A stretch of DNA of 40,189 nucleotides from Nanobdellota archaeon (GTDB lineage Archaea; Nanoarchaeota; Nanoarchaeia; Parvarchaeales; Parvarchaeaceae): the NCBI GenBank assembly GCA_021796445.1, contig JAKACB010000006.1:1-40189 (forward strand). The letters run 5' to 3'. The notes below the pieces were generated by a model. The model saw only the letters and a program-made list of their open reading frames with translations. It did not search any database and was not told the DNA's origin. How positions within the stretch are numbered: position 1 is the first letter of the stretch; each line of letters begins with the position of its first letter. Position numbers and translations under genes: made by a program. This document shows positions 23,662 to 32,674 of this stretch, one piece after another.

Positions 23662-25980
23662 GTGGAAAGCACTTATTTTTTAATAGATGCGGATTATACT
23701 GTTGTAGACAATGTACCGGTTGTAAGGCTTTTTTGTTTAAATAATAAACTAGAAAGAAGAATATTCTATGACAAAAACTTTAAACCGTATTGCTATGTAA
23801 AGACCGAGAAAGAAACATTTAATAAAACCGCCGGCGGACTTTCTTTTATTGAATCAGTTCAAGAAGTAGAAAAATATAGCCTTGGTAAAAAGATGAAAGT
23901 TCTGCAGGTATTTACTAGTCTACCAGAGGACGTTCCAAAAATAAAGCAGCTAAGCTTTCAAACTTATGAGGCAGACATTCCCTTTTACAAGCGTTATCTT
24001 CTTGATAAAGGCATAGGGACTTTTAACAGGTTAATTATTGATTCAGAAGGGGACTACATAAAAAACATAAAAGATGAAGGTATAGCGGACTTCCCAATAA
24101 ATGTTGCCGCGATAGACATAGAGACATTTTCAAAGCATTCATTCCCTAATCCAAAATCTGACCCAATAATAGCAGTATCGATAGTAAGTGCAGGGTTGAA
24201 AAAATGCATTACATGGCTCAATGCTGAAAGTGATAATATAATAAAAGCAAAGGATGAAAAAGATCTGCTTCTTAAACTTTCAGAGATTTTATCCTCGAAT
24301 AATTTTAATGTTATAGTAGGTTATAATTCCGATTCTTTTGACATGCCATATATAGCTGAGAGGGCAAAGATATTAGGGTTTAGATTTACAGTTAGTGGCT
24401 TTGAACTTAAAATAAAAGGAGAGCGAAAGAAAGTAGCAGAGATAAATGGCCTTGCTCACATAGATATACTGAATTTTATAAGAAATATCTATTCGATATA
24501 CAACCTTAAAACAGAAGTTCTTACTTTAAGAGAAGTTGCAGCAGAGATTACTGGCGAAAGAAAAGGCGAATTCAACTGGGATGACATAAATGAGGTTTTT
24601 AGCAATGTAAAACTTGCAACCGAATTGTGCGAGTACTGCATTCAAGATTCAAATATAACGTTATTAGTTTTCAACACAGTCCTACCTCTTATAACCGAGC
24701 TTAATAAACTTGTAGGTCAGACATTTGCCGATGTTTCTAGAATGGCAACAGGTATTGTTGTAGAAAATCTTATAATGAAACACGCTGTTATTAAGAACGA
24801 GCTTATACCGAATAAGCCATCCGATTTTCAAATTAATGATAGAATAAAAAAAATAAATGTCGGGGCCTTTGTTTTTCAACCTACCGCAGGGCTATATGAA
24901 AACATAGCAGTAGTGGATTTTAGGAGTCTTTATCCCAGTATAATAGTGTCGCATAACATATGTCCATCTACGATTCAGTTGAATGGGGATCAGCCTTCCT
25001 TTACTCCAAAAGAAGAGAGATTAGGATTGATACCTTCTGTTCTATCAGAGGTAATAACATTAAGATTTGAGGCAAAAGATCGACTTAAACTGGAAAAAGA
25101 CAACAAACAGTTAAACGCCAGAGTGCTTGTACTCAAGTTAATAGCAAACGGGTTCTATGGCTATTTGGGTTATTATAATTCAAGGTGGTATTGTTTTGAG
25201 TGCGCAGGCGCAACTACCGCGCTCGGCAGAAAATATGTTCAGGACGTTATATCTACAGCCGAGTCTTACAAATTCAAAGTGCTATATGCGGATACAGATT
25301 CAGCCTTTATCCAGTTTGGAGAAAGAAAACAGACTGTAAACGAATTTATAAACGGTATAAACAGCAAACTTCCGAAGCCTATGGAACTTGAATTGCAAGG
25401 GTTTTATGCCAGGGCGATATTTGTCAGCTCAAAAGGAGGAATAGGAGCAAAGAAAAAATATGCGATGTCAGATTTAGATGGCAATATTACAATAAAAGGA
25501 TTCCAATCAGTAAGAAGGGACTGGGCCGTGATAGCAAAGAATCTGCAAAAAGAAGTTCTTAACAAAATTCTTTTGGAAAATGACAAAGAAGGGGCAGTGG
25601 CTACTGTAAAAAACATAATAGAAAAAATAAAAACTGGGCAAGCAGGTTTAGATGAGCTCGTTATCTTAACTCGGCTAAGAAAGGATCCTTCATCATATCA
25701 GCAGACTAATAGACACATTTCCGCAGTGGAAAAAAGTGGGATGAAATTTGTAAGTGGAGATACAATAAAATACATCATAGCCAAAGGAAAGAACAACGAA
25801 AGCGTGTCTGAAAAAGCAGTCCTCTATGAGATTGCACGGAAGAACAAAATAAAGTATGATCCAGACTACTATATATATAAGCAGGTTTTACCTTCTGTCT
25901 TACAAATACTAGAAGTCGTAGGCTATTCAGAAGATGACATACTTGGCAAAAAAAATAACTCGCTTGAAGGGTTTTTATAG
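23662..25980 (+). CDS. polB: Family B DNA polymerase
   Basis: Replicative-type PolB of 772 residues, a normal archaeal length. The proofreading exonuclease has Exo I (AAIDIETFS, about residues 149-157), Exo II (VIVGYNSDSFDMPYI) and Exo III (YCIQDSNIT). The polymerase has motif A (VVDFRSLYPSIIVSHN), motif B (KLIANGFYGYLGYYNSRW) and motif C (YADTDSAF), plus the KKKYAM segment. The C terminus NNSLEGFL resembles a PCNA-interacting peptide. The start is GTG at 23662; the overlapping ATG at 23660 is in another frame and closes quickly. Confidence 0.97.
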   Translation: MESTYFLIDADYTVVDNVPVVRLFCLNNKLERRIFYDKNFKPYCYVKTEKETFNKTAGGLSFIESVQEVEKYSLGKKMKVLQVFTSLPEDVPKIKQLSFQTYEADIPFYKRYLLDKGIGTFNRLIIDSEGDYIKNIKDEGIADFPINVAAIDIETFSKHSFPNPKSDPIIAVSIVSAGLKKCITWLNAESDNIIKAKDEKDLLLKLSEILSSNNFNVIVGYNSDSFDMPYIAERAKILGFRFTVSGFELKIKGERKKVAEINGLAHIDILNFIRNIYSIYNLKTEVLTLREVAAEITGERKGEFNWDDINEVFSNVKLATELCEYCIQDSNITLLVFNTVLPLITELNKLVGQTFADVSRMATGIVVENLIMKHAVIKNELIPNKPSDFQINDRIKKINVGAFVFQPTAGLYENIAVVDFRSLYPSIIVSHNICPSTIQLNGDQPSFTPKEERLGLIPSVLSEVITLRFEAKDRLKLEKDNKQLNARVLVLKLIANGFYGYLGYYNSRWYCFECAGATTALGRKYVQDVISTAESYKFKVLYADTDSAFIQFGERKQTVNEFINGINSKLPKPMELELQGFYARAIFVSSKGGIGAKKKYAMSDLDGNITIKGFQSVRRDWAVIAKNLQKEVLNKILLENDKEGAVATVKNIIEKIKTGQAGLDELVILTRLRKDPSSYQQTNRHISAVEKSGMKFVSGDTIKYIIAKGKNNESVSEKAVLYEIARKNKIKYDPDYYIYKQVLPSVLQILEVVGYSEDDILGKKNNSLEGFL

Positions 25981-26025
25981 TATAATAATACTAATTGTAT
26001 TATGCTTGTTTAAAAGAGTATTATT

Positions 26026-26577
26026 GTGGAACAGAAGTTTAATAATGATTTCATAGAAAGGATTACAACTGACGGTGTAGGGATGCTGTTCGTTACAGAG
26101 AGATATAAGTTGGAGGAGGCATCTATAGAGCTTTTATCCAGAATAAAAAATAAAGGATTTAAGCTTATTTATGTTACGTCGAGTCTTCCTTTTAAATCAA
26201 TTCAGGAAAAGTTAGATGTCGCGAAAATAGAAGATTATTTTATAATAGACTCAGTAACGGCCCCAGTTATACAAGATCCTAACGCATACAAAAATTGTAT
26301 ATTCATACGTTCGCCAGGAGATCTTACAGAGATAAGCATAAATCTGGAAAACCTGATGAAGAGAGGCGGAGAAAACTTTGTAGTTATAGACTCTATAACT
26401 TCCTTTTTGATTTATAACTCCGAAAATGAGATACTAAGATTCATTCATTTCACATCATCTATAGCAAGGGAGAAAAAAAGCAAATTAGTCTTCATAGTAA
26501 TAGAAAACAAAGGCATAAGCGATGCATTTTTGGATAAGATAAGAAGTTTTATAGATGAAGAAGCTAAATTAGAGTGA
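26026..26577 (+). CDS. RecA/KaiC-like fold protein lacking the P-loop
   Basis: 183 residues with alternating strands and helices. A Walker-B-like strand FVVIDSITSFLIY and the GFKLIYVTSSLPFKSI strand suggest a RecA/KaiC-type or DUF835-like fold. No GxxxxGK[ST] Walker A motif is present, so ATP hydrolysis is unlikely. The start is GTG at 26026. It sits 45 bases after polB and seven bases before map, in a run with replication and protein-maturation genes. Function unknown. Confidence 0.7.
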   Translation: MEQKFNNDFIERITTDGVGMLFVTERYKLEEASIELLSRIKNKGFKLIYVTSSLPFKSIQEKLDVAKIEDYFIIDSVTAPVIQDPNAYKNCIFIRSPGDLTEISINLENLMKRGGENFVVIDSITSFLIYNSENEILRFIHFTSSIAREKKSKLVFIVIENKGISDAFLDKIRSFIDEEAKLE

Positions 26578-26584
26578 GCTATAA

Positions 26585-27475
26585 ATGGAAAAAGAAGAAA
26601 GGGACAAATGGCTACTAGCCGGTAAAATCGGAAAAGAGATAAGAGACCTAGGAATCTCCATGTGTGTTCCAGGAGCAAAGATACTTGATATCGCAGAAGC
26701 AATCGAAAAGAAAACCATCGAGATGGGAGCAAAGCCTTCTTTTCCCCCTAATATATCGATAAATCAGATCGCTGCACACTATACACCAAAATTTGATGAT
26801 AAGACTGAATTGACAAAAGGGGATATCGTAAAGATAGATGTTGGAGCAAGTGTTGACGGCTATCTTTCAGATACTGCAGCATCAGTTGCAGTTGGAGAAG
26901 GAGAGAATAAGCTTGTGAACGCTACAAAGAAAGCATTGGAAGCAGTATCTAAAATGATAAAACCTGGCATGGAAGTGCATCAAATAAGCGAGGTTATAGA
27001 CGATGTTATAAGTGGTTTAGGGTTTTCTCCAATAGTCAATCTAGGAGGTCATGGCGTTGGTAGGTACAGTCTGCATGAAGGAGAATTTATCTCAAATTCT
27101 AAAAATTACTCAGGTTCATTTCTTAGAAAAGAAGGCGTAGTAGCAGTTGAGCCCTTTGCAACAACAGGTGGTGGTTATGTTATAGACAGCGCGGAAGTGC
27201 AAATCTACCAGTTAGCTTCAATCAAGAACGTAAGGAGCAGTCTAGGAAGGGATATCCTAAAATATATTTCTGAGGAATATAATGAACTACCGTTTGCAAA
27301 AAGATGGATAGTAACAAAATTCGGCAGGTTTGCTGAAATAGAGATAAGAAATTTAGTTGCAGCAGGGGCATTGAATGAGTTTAATGTATTAAAGGAAAAA
27401 GATAACGGACTAGTGTCACAGTTCGAGCACTCGTTTCTTTTCGATGGGGAAACTGTGACCATTACAACCCTATAA
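26585..27475 (+). CDS. map: Methionine aminopeptidase, type II
   Basis: Removes the initiator methionine from nascent proteins. It has 296 residues with the metal ligands in place: Asp85 and Asp96 (KIDVGASVDGYLSDTA), His156 (GGHGVGRYSLHEG), Glu in VVAVEPFATTG and Glu in SQFEHSFLF. The type II helical insertion (residues about 195-265, ALGRDILKY-like and FAKRWIV region) is present. It begins seven bases after the preceding stop, indicating one transcript. Confidence 0.96.
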   Translation: MEKEERDKWLLAGKIGKEIRDLGISMCVPGAKILDIAEAIEKKTIEMGAKPSFPPNISINQIAAHYTPKFDDKTELTKGDIVKIDVGASVDGYLSDTAASVAVGEGENKLVNATKKALEAVSKMIKPGMEVHQISEVIDDVISGLGFSPIVNLGGHGVGRYSLHEGEFISNSKNYSGSFLRKEGVVAVEPFATTGGGYVIDSAEVQIYQLASIKNVRSSLGRDILKYISEEYNELPFAKRWIVTKFGRFAEIEIRNLVAAGALNEFNVLKEKDNGLVSQFEHSFLFDGETVTITTL

Positions 27476-27516
27476 AAAACAAAAAAGCATTAATCATTGC
27501 AATTTTTAGTAAAATA

Positions 27517-28515
27517 ATGGGCGTAAAATTAAAAGAGCTTTTTGAGCCCAGTAAGATAAAAATGGGCGAGCTGTCAGGTAAATTAATTGCAATAGATGCA
27601 TTTAATTGGATATTCCAGTTCCTCACTACAATAAGGCTGGCAGATGGCTCTTATCTAACTGATTCAAAGGGGAAAGTTACTACACATTTGAATGGCCTTT
27701 TTTATCGTTCTGTATCAATGCTAGAAAACAGGATAAAGCCTGTATTTGTGTTTGATGGGGCGGCCCCAAAATTTAAGAAAGAAACTCTCAAGGAAAGAGA
27801 AAAAACAAAGGAAGAAGCGATTGAGAAAATGCAGAATGCATCAACAGCTGAAGAAAAGGCAATGTACATGAGGCGGCTTTCAAGAATAGATGATTATATA
27901 ATAGACTCTTCAAAGGAATTGCTTTCATACTTAGGTATACCGTATGTACAGGCTCCTGCAGAGGGAGAAGCACAGGCAGCGCAATTAAATATGCAGGGAA
28001 AGGTTTTTGCAGCAGCTTCTCAGGATTATGACACTCTACTTTTCGGGGCCAAAAAAGTTGTTAGGAACCTAAATATTACTAACAAAAGAAAGATAAGTGG
28101 AAAGGGAATAACCACAAGTGTGTTGCCGGAATTGATCAATGCCAATCCAAATTTAGCTAGGCTAGGTATAACGAGGGAGCAGCTCATAACACTGTCCCTT
28201 TTTGTAGGCACTGACTACAATAAAGGCGTTGACGGTATAGGCCCAAAGAAAGCACTTAAAATAGTAAAGGAAAAAAGCAGAGAAGAAATTTTCGCTTCTT
28301 ATGATTTTAGGTCAGATTATAGTATAAAAGAGATTTATGACTATTTTATTTCTCCAAAAATAATTGAGGTTAATGAGGATTTAAACCCGAAAAAATTAAA
28401 CAAGGAAAAGCTTGTAAGCTTTTTATGTGAGGAGCATGATTTTTCAAAGGAAAGGGTAAACCAGTACCTAGACAGGATAAAATTAGAAGAAAATTCACTT
28501 TCTTTTTATGGATAA
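27517..28515 (+). CDS. fen: Flap endonuclease FEN-1
   Basis: Structure-specific nuclease that removes 5' flaps in Okazaki fragment maturation and repair. In 332 residues: the N-region catalytic Asp (IAIDAFNWIFQFL), VFVFDGAAPKFKKE, the I-region acidic cluster PAEGEAQAAQL and ASQDYDTLLFGA, and the helix-hairpin-helix segment GTDYNKGVDGIGPKKALK. All catalytic acids look intact. The C terminus ends NSLSFYG, a short, imperfect PCNA-binding-like tail. The next gene starts inside its last codons. Confidence 0.96.
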   Translation: MGVKLKELFEPSKIKMGELSGKLIAIDAFNWIFQFLTTIRLADGSYLTDSKGKVTTHLNGLFYRSVSMLENRIKPVFVFDGAAPKFKKETLKEREKTKEEAIEKMQNASTAEEKAMYMRRLSRIDDYIIDSSKELLSYLGIPYVQAPAEGEAQAAQLNMQGKVFAAASQDYDTLLFGAKKVVRNLNITNKRKISGKGITTSVLPELINANPNLARLGITREQLITLSLFVGTDYNKGVDGIGPKKALKIVKEKSREEIFASYDFRSDYSIKEIYDYFISPKIIEVNEDLNPKKLNKEKLVSFLCEEHDFSKERVNQYLDRIKLEENSLSFYG

Positions 28516-28783
28516 CGATATAGCAGAAAGGACAAAGAAAGAAATAGACATGATGGAGATAGTTTTTAAGGTTTTGACAATTAAAGACAAGGATAAACAG
28601 CTAGCTCTTGATTTTTTTGATATGGCTTCAAATTACTTTAAGGACAGCAAGTTTTTTTTGGATAAGCAGGACTACATACGGGCCTTCGAGGCCGTAGTAA
28701 TAAGCTGGAGCTATATAGATGCAGGCATAAAAGCAGATTTTTTCGAAGTTCCTAAAAATTTAAAGAAATATTTCACTTCCTAA
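28508..28783 (+). CDS. DUF357-family protein
   Basis: A 91-residue helical protein. The block NYFKDSKFFLDKQDYIRAFEAVVISWSYIDAGIKADFF matches the archaeal DUF357 pattern, a TPR-like helical hairpin of unknown function. It overlaps the 3' end of fen by eight bases, so expression is coupled to FEN-1. Confidence 0.85.
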   Translation: MDNDIAERTKKEIDMMEIVFKVLTIKDKDKQLALDFFDMASNYFKDSKFFLDKQDYIRAFEAVVISWSYIDAGIKADFFEVPKNLKKYFTS

Positions 28784-28843
28784 CTAAAAATGGCAATTTT
28801 TAGGATTAGAAATATTTATATATTATAATGTAGTAAACATTTT

Positions 28844-30049
28844 ATGGCAATTGAGAGGGAAAGAATTCCTGCCGTTGTGATTTTGATGCTTATACTTATA
28901 GGCTCTATAGTAATTTATCTGCTTCTAGTGCCACCGCCAGTAGCATATAAACTTTTAGGAATAAATAATACTACTACAGTAACGCCATCTATTCCTGCTG
29001 GGGAATACTACCAGAACCTTAATACCTACATAGGAGGAAATAGCCAGCCTATCAATACCTCATATACTTTAGGCACTTTTGGAGTAAATTACCCAATTAT
29101 AAATTCAACTGTTTTTAATACCAGTGAAGTTAGCATTGGCTCGAGCATATTCGGTTCATCATCATATGATATGGATTTAAACTTCTCCAAATCTTCAGTG
29201 TATTTCATTGAGATCACAGTTCAGTCTGTTTCAGGCACACCAAAGCTTAGTTTTTCATTAAACGGTAAGTCATTTTTCTCTACTTTGCCGGCAAAGAATG
29301 AGACGATAATAGAGCAAGTGCCTGCAAGCAGTTTAACAAAGAATATAATTTCAATAACTGATAGCTTGAATGGTTTTGCGCTTTCCCAGTCCTTTAAACT
29401 ATCAAAAATAGAGATAATAAAAGAAGCAGGTAAAAACAATGAAGACATAATCCCTGTCAAAATACTGACATTTAGTGGTGTAGGGGATTATTCTATTGAT
29501 TATACTCCTATTGGATATGGAGGCTTAAATGTTTCTGTAAACAATCAGGTTATATCAAGCATAACAAGCGGAACAGATGCAGAGATTACGGCCAGCATAC
29601 CTTCTATAATAATATCAAAAGCAGTACGTAATTCCAATCTTTCAAGTTCATCTATAATACTGCCATTAAACTTTAATGTAGCTTTTCAGCCATCAGAAAA
29701 TGTTTCATACGAAATAGCAGATGCTTCTCTTAACTATAAGATACCTTATATAGCTTCGAATTCACCTACAGTCTATTACTCAGTAAACGCAACAAACAGT
29801 AGTTATCTTCTAACTCTTTATGTTTCAAGTATAATAAAGAATGGCAGCATATCTCTTTACTTTACTCCAAGCAATACAAACCTTACTATCGCCGCGAATA
29901 CTCTATCAATAGGAGAAAATGTACTTTTTTTACCTGCGAGTGATATAGGTATAAATGCTGTTAAAGGAAATTATAGCGGTACTATAAAACTTTCTACGAA
30001 TGGTTTGGTGATACCTTCGTATATATCCATAAAATCCGTTGAAGGTTGA
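28844..30049 (+). CDS. Exported, N-terminally membrane-anchored surface protein 1
   Basis: 401 residues. A single N-terminal hydrophobic helix (about residues 9-29, after RERIP) anchors a long beta-rich, Ser/Asn/Thr-rich exterior with many N-X-S/T sequons. No known domain was recognised with confidence; the repeating strand pattern suggests immunoglobulin-like or CARDB-like modules. It has its own TATA-like box ATATTTATATATT (about 28811-28823). It is first in a tandem series of five similar genes. Confidence 0.78.
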   Translation: MAIERERIPAVVILMLILIGSIVIYLLLVPPPVAYKLLGINNTTTVTPSIPAGEYYQNLNTYIGGNSQPINTSYTLGTFGVNYPIINSTVFNTSEVSIGSSIFGSSSYDMDLNFSKSSVYFIEITVQSVSGTPKLSFSLNGKSFFSTLPAKNETIIEQVPASSLTKNIISITDSLNGFALSQSFKLSKIEIIKEAGKNNEDIIPVKILTFSGVGDYSIDYTPIGYGGLNVSVNNQVISSITSGTDAEITASIPSIIISKAVRNSNLSSSSIILPLNFNVAFQPSENVSYEIADASLNYKIPYIASNSPTVYYSVNATNSSYLLTLYVSSIIKNGSISLYFTPSNTNLTIAANTLSIGENVLFLPASDIGINAVKGNYSGTIKLSTNGLVIPSYISIKSVEG

Positions 30050-30087
30050 AATTTATATATACCAAATCAATATATATTCTTTATATT

Positions 30088-31638
30088 ATGATGGGAATAA
30101 AGTTAAATAAAAAGGGCCAGGCCAGTGCTCCTACTAATCCTTCAGGAAATACACCTGATAATTCTGGAAGCCCTAAAAAAGCGCCATTATTCAGTCCACC
30201 CAAAAAGAATAAAGTTAAAGAGGTTGAAGTTAAAGAGGGTAAGGGGAAAAAAGTATGTCCAATCTGCAAACAGGGGTTTAAAAGTTATACTGAACTTTAT
30301 GCACACATGGCTACACAAAAGCCATCAGGAGAAGGTTTATCTGAAGGAGCTATACAAATTCTAATTCCGCAGTACGTAACGCAGTACGTAAAAAAGATTC
30401 AAAATAAAGAGAATAGAAAGCTGTTTAATGGTGATAAGTTAGTTAGAAGCACAAAGAAGTATTCTTTAATTATTTTAATATTTATGATACTAATTGCCCC
30501 TCTTTCAGTCTATTTTATTTTCTTTGCTCAATCAAATGTAGGGATAAGCTACACAGAAATTACTTACGGAAGCATATTCTCTAAGATCACTGGCTTAATA
30601 TCCTATGGTATATCTTCTATATCTACTTTTATTGCTGAGGTGCAAAACCCAAATCTTCTTGTGTCTCAACCTACAGTTACAGCAGTAAACTCCACCCCGA
30701 CTTTTTTGTCTTTTCTTACTTTTAGTTACCCTTCAAATCAAGAGGTTGTTTTAACTACAAATCCTCAGCAAGGTAACATCCTTTATTCAGTATACAACAA
30801 TGGGAATGTTCCGCTTGGGCCAGGCACTCCAAATAACTTGGAAGTCAATATATCCTGCGGCAACACTTACTCACCGGGTGCTGCACAATACTGCAAAGAT
30901 ATGCTAGACAAGTTTACAAGCCCTGTCGAAAACCAAATCTCTCCGCCGAAAATCGTGAATTCAAATTTGGTAGATATACTTGCCCCCGGAGAGACAAAAG
31001 AGAACTCTACCACATTTTATTTATCCTGCCCTTCTCCTTCAGATAAGCTTACATTTCCACTTTCAATGTCTTTGCTAGCTAATTTTCTAGTTAAAAACTA
31101 TACGGCTGCAGTTATACTGCCAGTAGAATTTATGTCAGATTCTTTCCAATCTCAGCTTGTTTCTTCTGCTCAAGCATTTGTGCCAGCAGAGCCTTCCTAT
31201 AACTTCTATTCAGCTGGCCCGGTGCAAATGGAAGTTTACACAGTAATAAAGCAACCGATACTGACGAAGATAGATTCTATACCTTTAGAAGTTACATTAG
31301 ACAATCATGGGCAGTATCATGCCGATATAAACAATATTTCCCTTTACATAAACAAGGAGTTCTTCCCTTCAAATCCGTCTACAAGTTATTGGAGCTGCGT
31401 AACCGCTACATCTATGGAACGACAAGGCTTTGCGTTTCCCGGGAGTGGCTATTGGAATTGTTATATCAACAATCAAAAAGTTCTAAATTCTGGTACTACG
31501 TTCTATCTTGATTTAAATCCAGTGAACTCGTTACACGGTTTGCATTTTAATACAATAACAGTATTAGGCTACGTAAATTACAACTACAACGAAAGTTTAA
31601 ACATGCCAGTTGTTGTAGCTAATCAAACATGCACTTAA
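30088..31638 (+). CDS. Membrane protein 2 of the series, with cytoplasmic zinc-finger-like N terminus
   Basis: 516 residues from the ATG at 30088. Two TATA-like boxes (30051-30062 and about 30069-30078) precede it, which is why I prefer it to the upstream in-frame ATG at 30046. The N terminus KLNKKGQASAP resembles a class III signal motif but lacks the following hydrophobic run. Residues 57-73 form a C2H-type finger (Cys57, Cys60, Phe64, Leu70, His73). One membrane helix lies at about residues 125-147. The rest is a beta-rich exterior with several cysteines. This would put a finger inside the cell and an adhesin-like body outside. Confidence 0.75.
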   Translation: MMGIKLNKKGQASAPTNPSGNTPDNSGSPKKAPLFSPPKKNKVKEVEVKEGKGKKVCPICKQGFKSYTELYAHMATQKPSGEGLSEGAIQILIPQYVTQYVKKIQNKENRKLFNGDKLVRSTKKYSLIILIFMILIAPLSVYFIFFAQSNVGISYTEITYGSIFSKITGLISYGISSISTFIAEVQNPNLLVSQPTVTAVNSTPTFLSFLTFSYPSNQEVVLTTNPQQGNILYSVYNNGNVPLGPGTPNNLEVNISCGNTYSPGAAQYCKDMLDKFTSPVENQISPPKIVNSNLVDILAPGETKENSTTFYLSCPSPSDKLTFPLSMSLLANFLVKNYTAAVILPVEFMSDSFQSQLVSSAQAFVPAEPSYNFYSAGPVQMEVYTVIKQPILTKIDSIPLEVTLDNHGQYHADINNISLYINKEFFPSNPSTSYWSCVTATSMERQGFAFPGSGYWNCYINNQKVLNSGTTFYLDLNPVNSLHGLHFNTITVLGYVNYNYNESLNMPVVVANQTCT

Positions 31639-31639
31639 T

Positions 31640-32632
31640 ATGAATAAAATAGGATCAAGTGGGAGTGGAATTGCAGGAGGGGTGGTAGTTTTAGCCATTA
31701 TAATAGTCCTTATTTTTTACGGGCCATTACTTCTTAATAAATTGGGAGTTTCCGTTGTTCCTTTGTCTACTTCATTAAATCATACTTCTGCATTGGGAGT
31801 TATATCAATAAGTGCCCCTTCAACAGTTTCTCCTTCATCTACATTCGGTGCGACTTTCTTAATAGCAAACAATCTTAATGGAAAATCCGCTTCAAATATC
31901 TATTTCTGTTTGGATAATCTAGGTTTAATGAAGATAGTCTCAAGTCCAGAAACATCTACACCAAATCCAAACGGCAATGCATTAACTAGTGGAAGGTGCA
32001 TTAGTATACCCTCTCTTGCTTCTGGCGACATACTATCTGAAGGTTTCACTCTTTCTGCACCACCTGCAGCAGAATATGGCAATATCCAATACTCGCAGAA
32101 TATTGGTTATTATCTTAATTTCTCCTATGTTTCTACCGCTACTCAACAGTTTGAGTTCGTTTCTCAAAGTGCAAGTTCAAGCGGAAATTACCCTCCTCCG
32201 ATTTCACAGGCCTCAAGCGTTACCGCCGGCCCAGTAATAATATCCACTTCTTCTTCACAGCCAGTTATATATGGTGAAGATATCGAACTAGGGTTATCAC
32301 TTAATAATTTTGGAATTGGAACTCCTTTGGGGAATACAGAGATACATATATTATTTAATAGCTCAATAATAAACATCTCTGCTGCAAGCTCCCTAGGTTT
32401 TACTTTTAACTCATTTCCAAACGGTACCGCAGAATTATCAAAATCTGTTACTATAAGTTCCTCAGGGGCATCATTAGAACTTCCTGTTTCATTAAGTCCA
32501 GGAGAGTATAGCAAATTAATAAGTTCAAGTATACCCTACATACAGTCAAATATGCACTTTTCAGTTTCTTATTCTTATGAACAAGAAGGTTATTTTCCAA
32601 TAGGGCTGTATATAGAGCCTTATTCTCCTTAA
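31640..32632 (+). CDS. Exported surface protein 3 of the series
   Basis: 330 residues. A Gly/Ser-rich start (MNKIGSSGSGIAGG) leads into a single hydrophobic helix (about residues 13-33). The exterior has two beta-rich modules separated by a Pro-rich linker (GNYPPPISQ, about residue 185), with an isolated Cys pair in the first module. The start lies one base after the previous stop, so genes 2 and 3 are co-transcribed. No enzymatic motif. Confidence 0.78.
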   Translation: MNKIGSSGSGIAGGVVVLAIIIVLIFYGPLLLNKLGVSVVPLSTSLNHTSALGVISISAPSTVSPSSTFGATFLIANNLNGKSASNIYFCLDNLGLMKIVSSPETSTPNPNGNALTSGRCISIPSLASGDILSEGFTLSAPPAAEYGNIQYSQNIGYYLNFSYVSTATQQFEFVSQSASSSGNYPPPISQASSVTAGPVIISTSSSQPVIYGEDIELGLSLNNFGIGTPLGNTEIHILFNSSIINISAASSLGFTFNSFPNGTAELSKSVTISSSGASLELPVSLSPGEYSKLISSSIPYIQSNMHFSVSYSYEQEGYFPIGLYIEPYSP

Positions 32633-32674
32633 AATCATTAAAAGTTTTTATAGTTAATTTACTATCATTATTCT

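Noticed and set aside
30046..30087. Extra 14 residues at the N terminus of surface protein 2
   Set aside because: Two TATA-like boxes lie within this stretch and the ATG at 30088 is correctly spaced from them.
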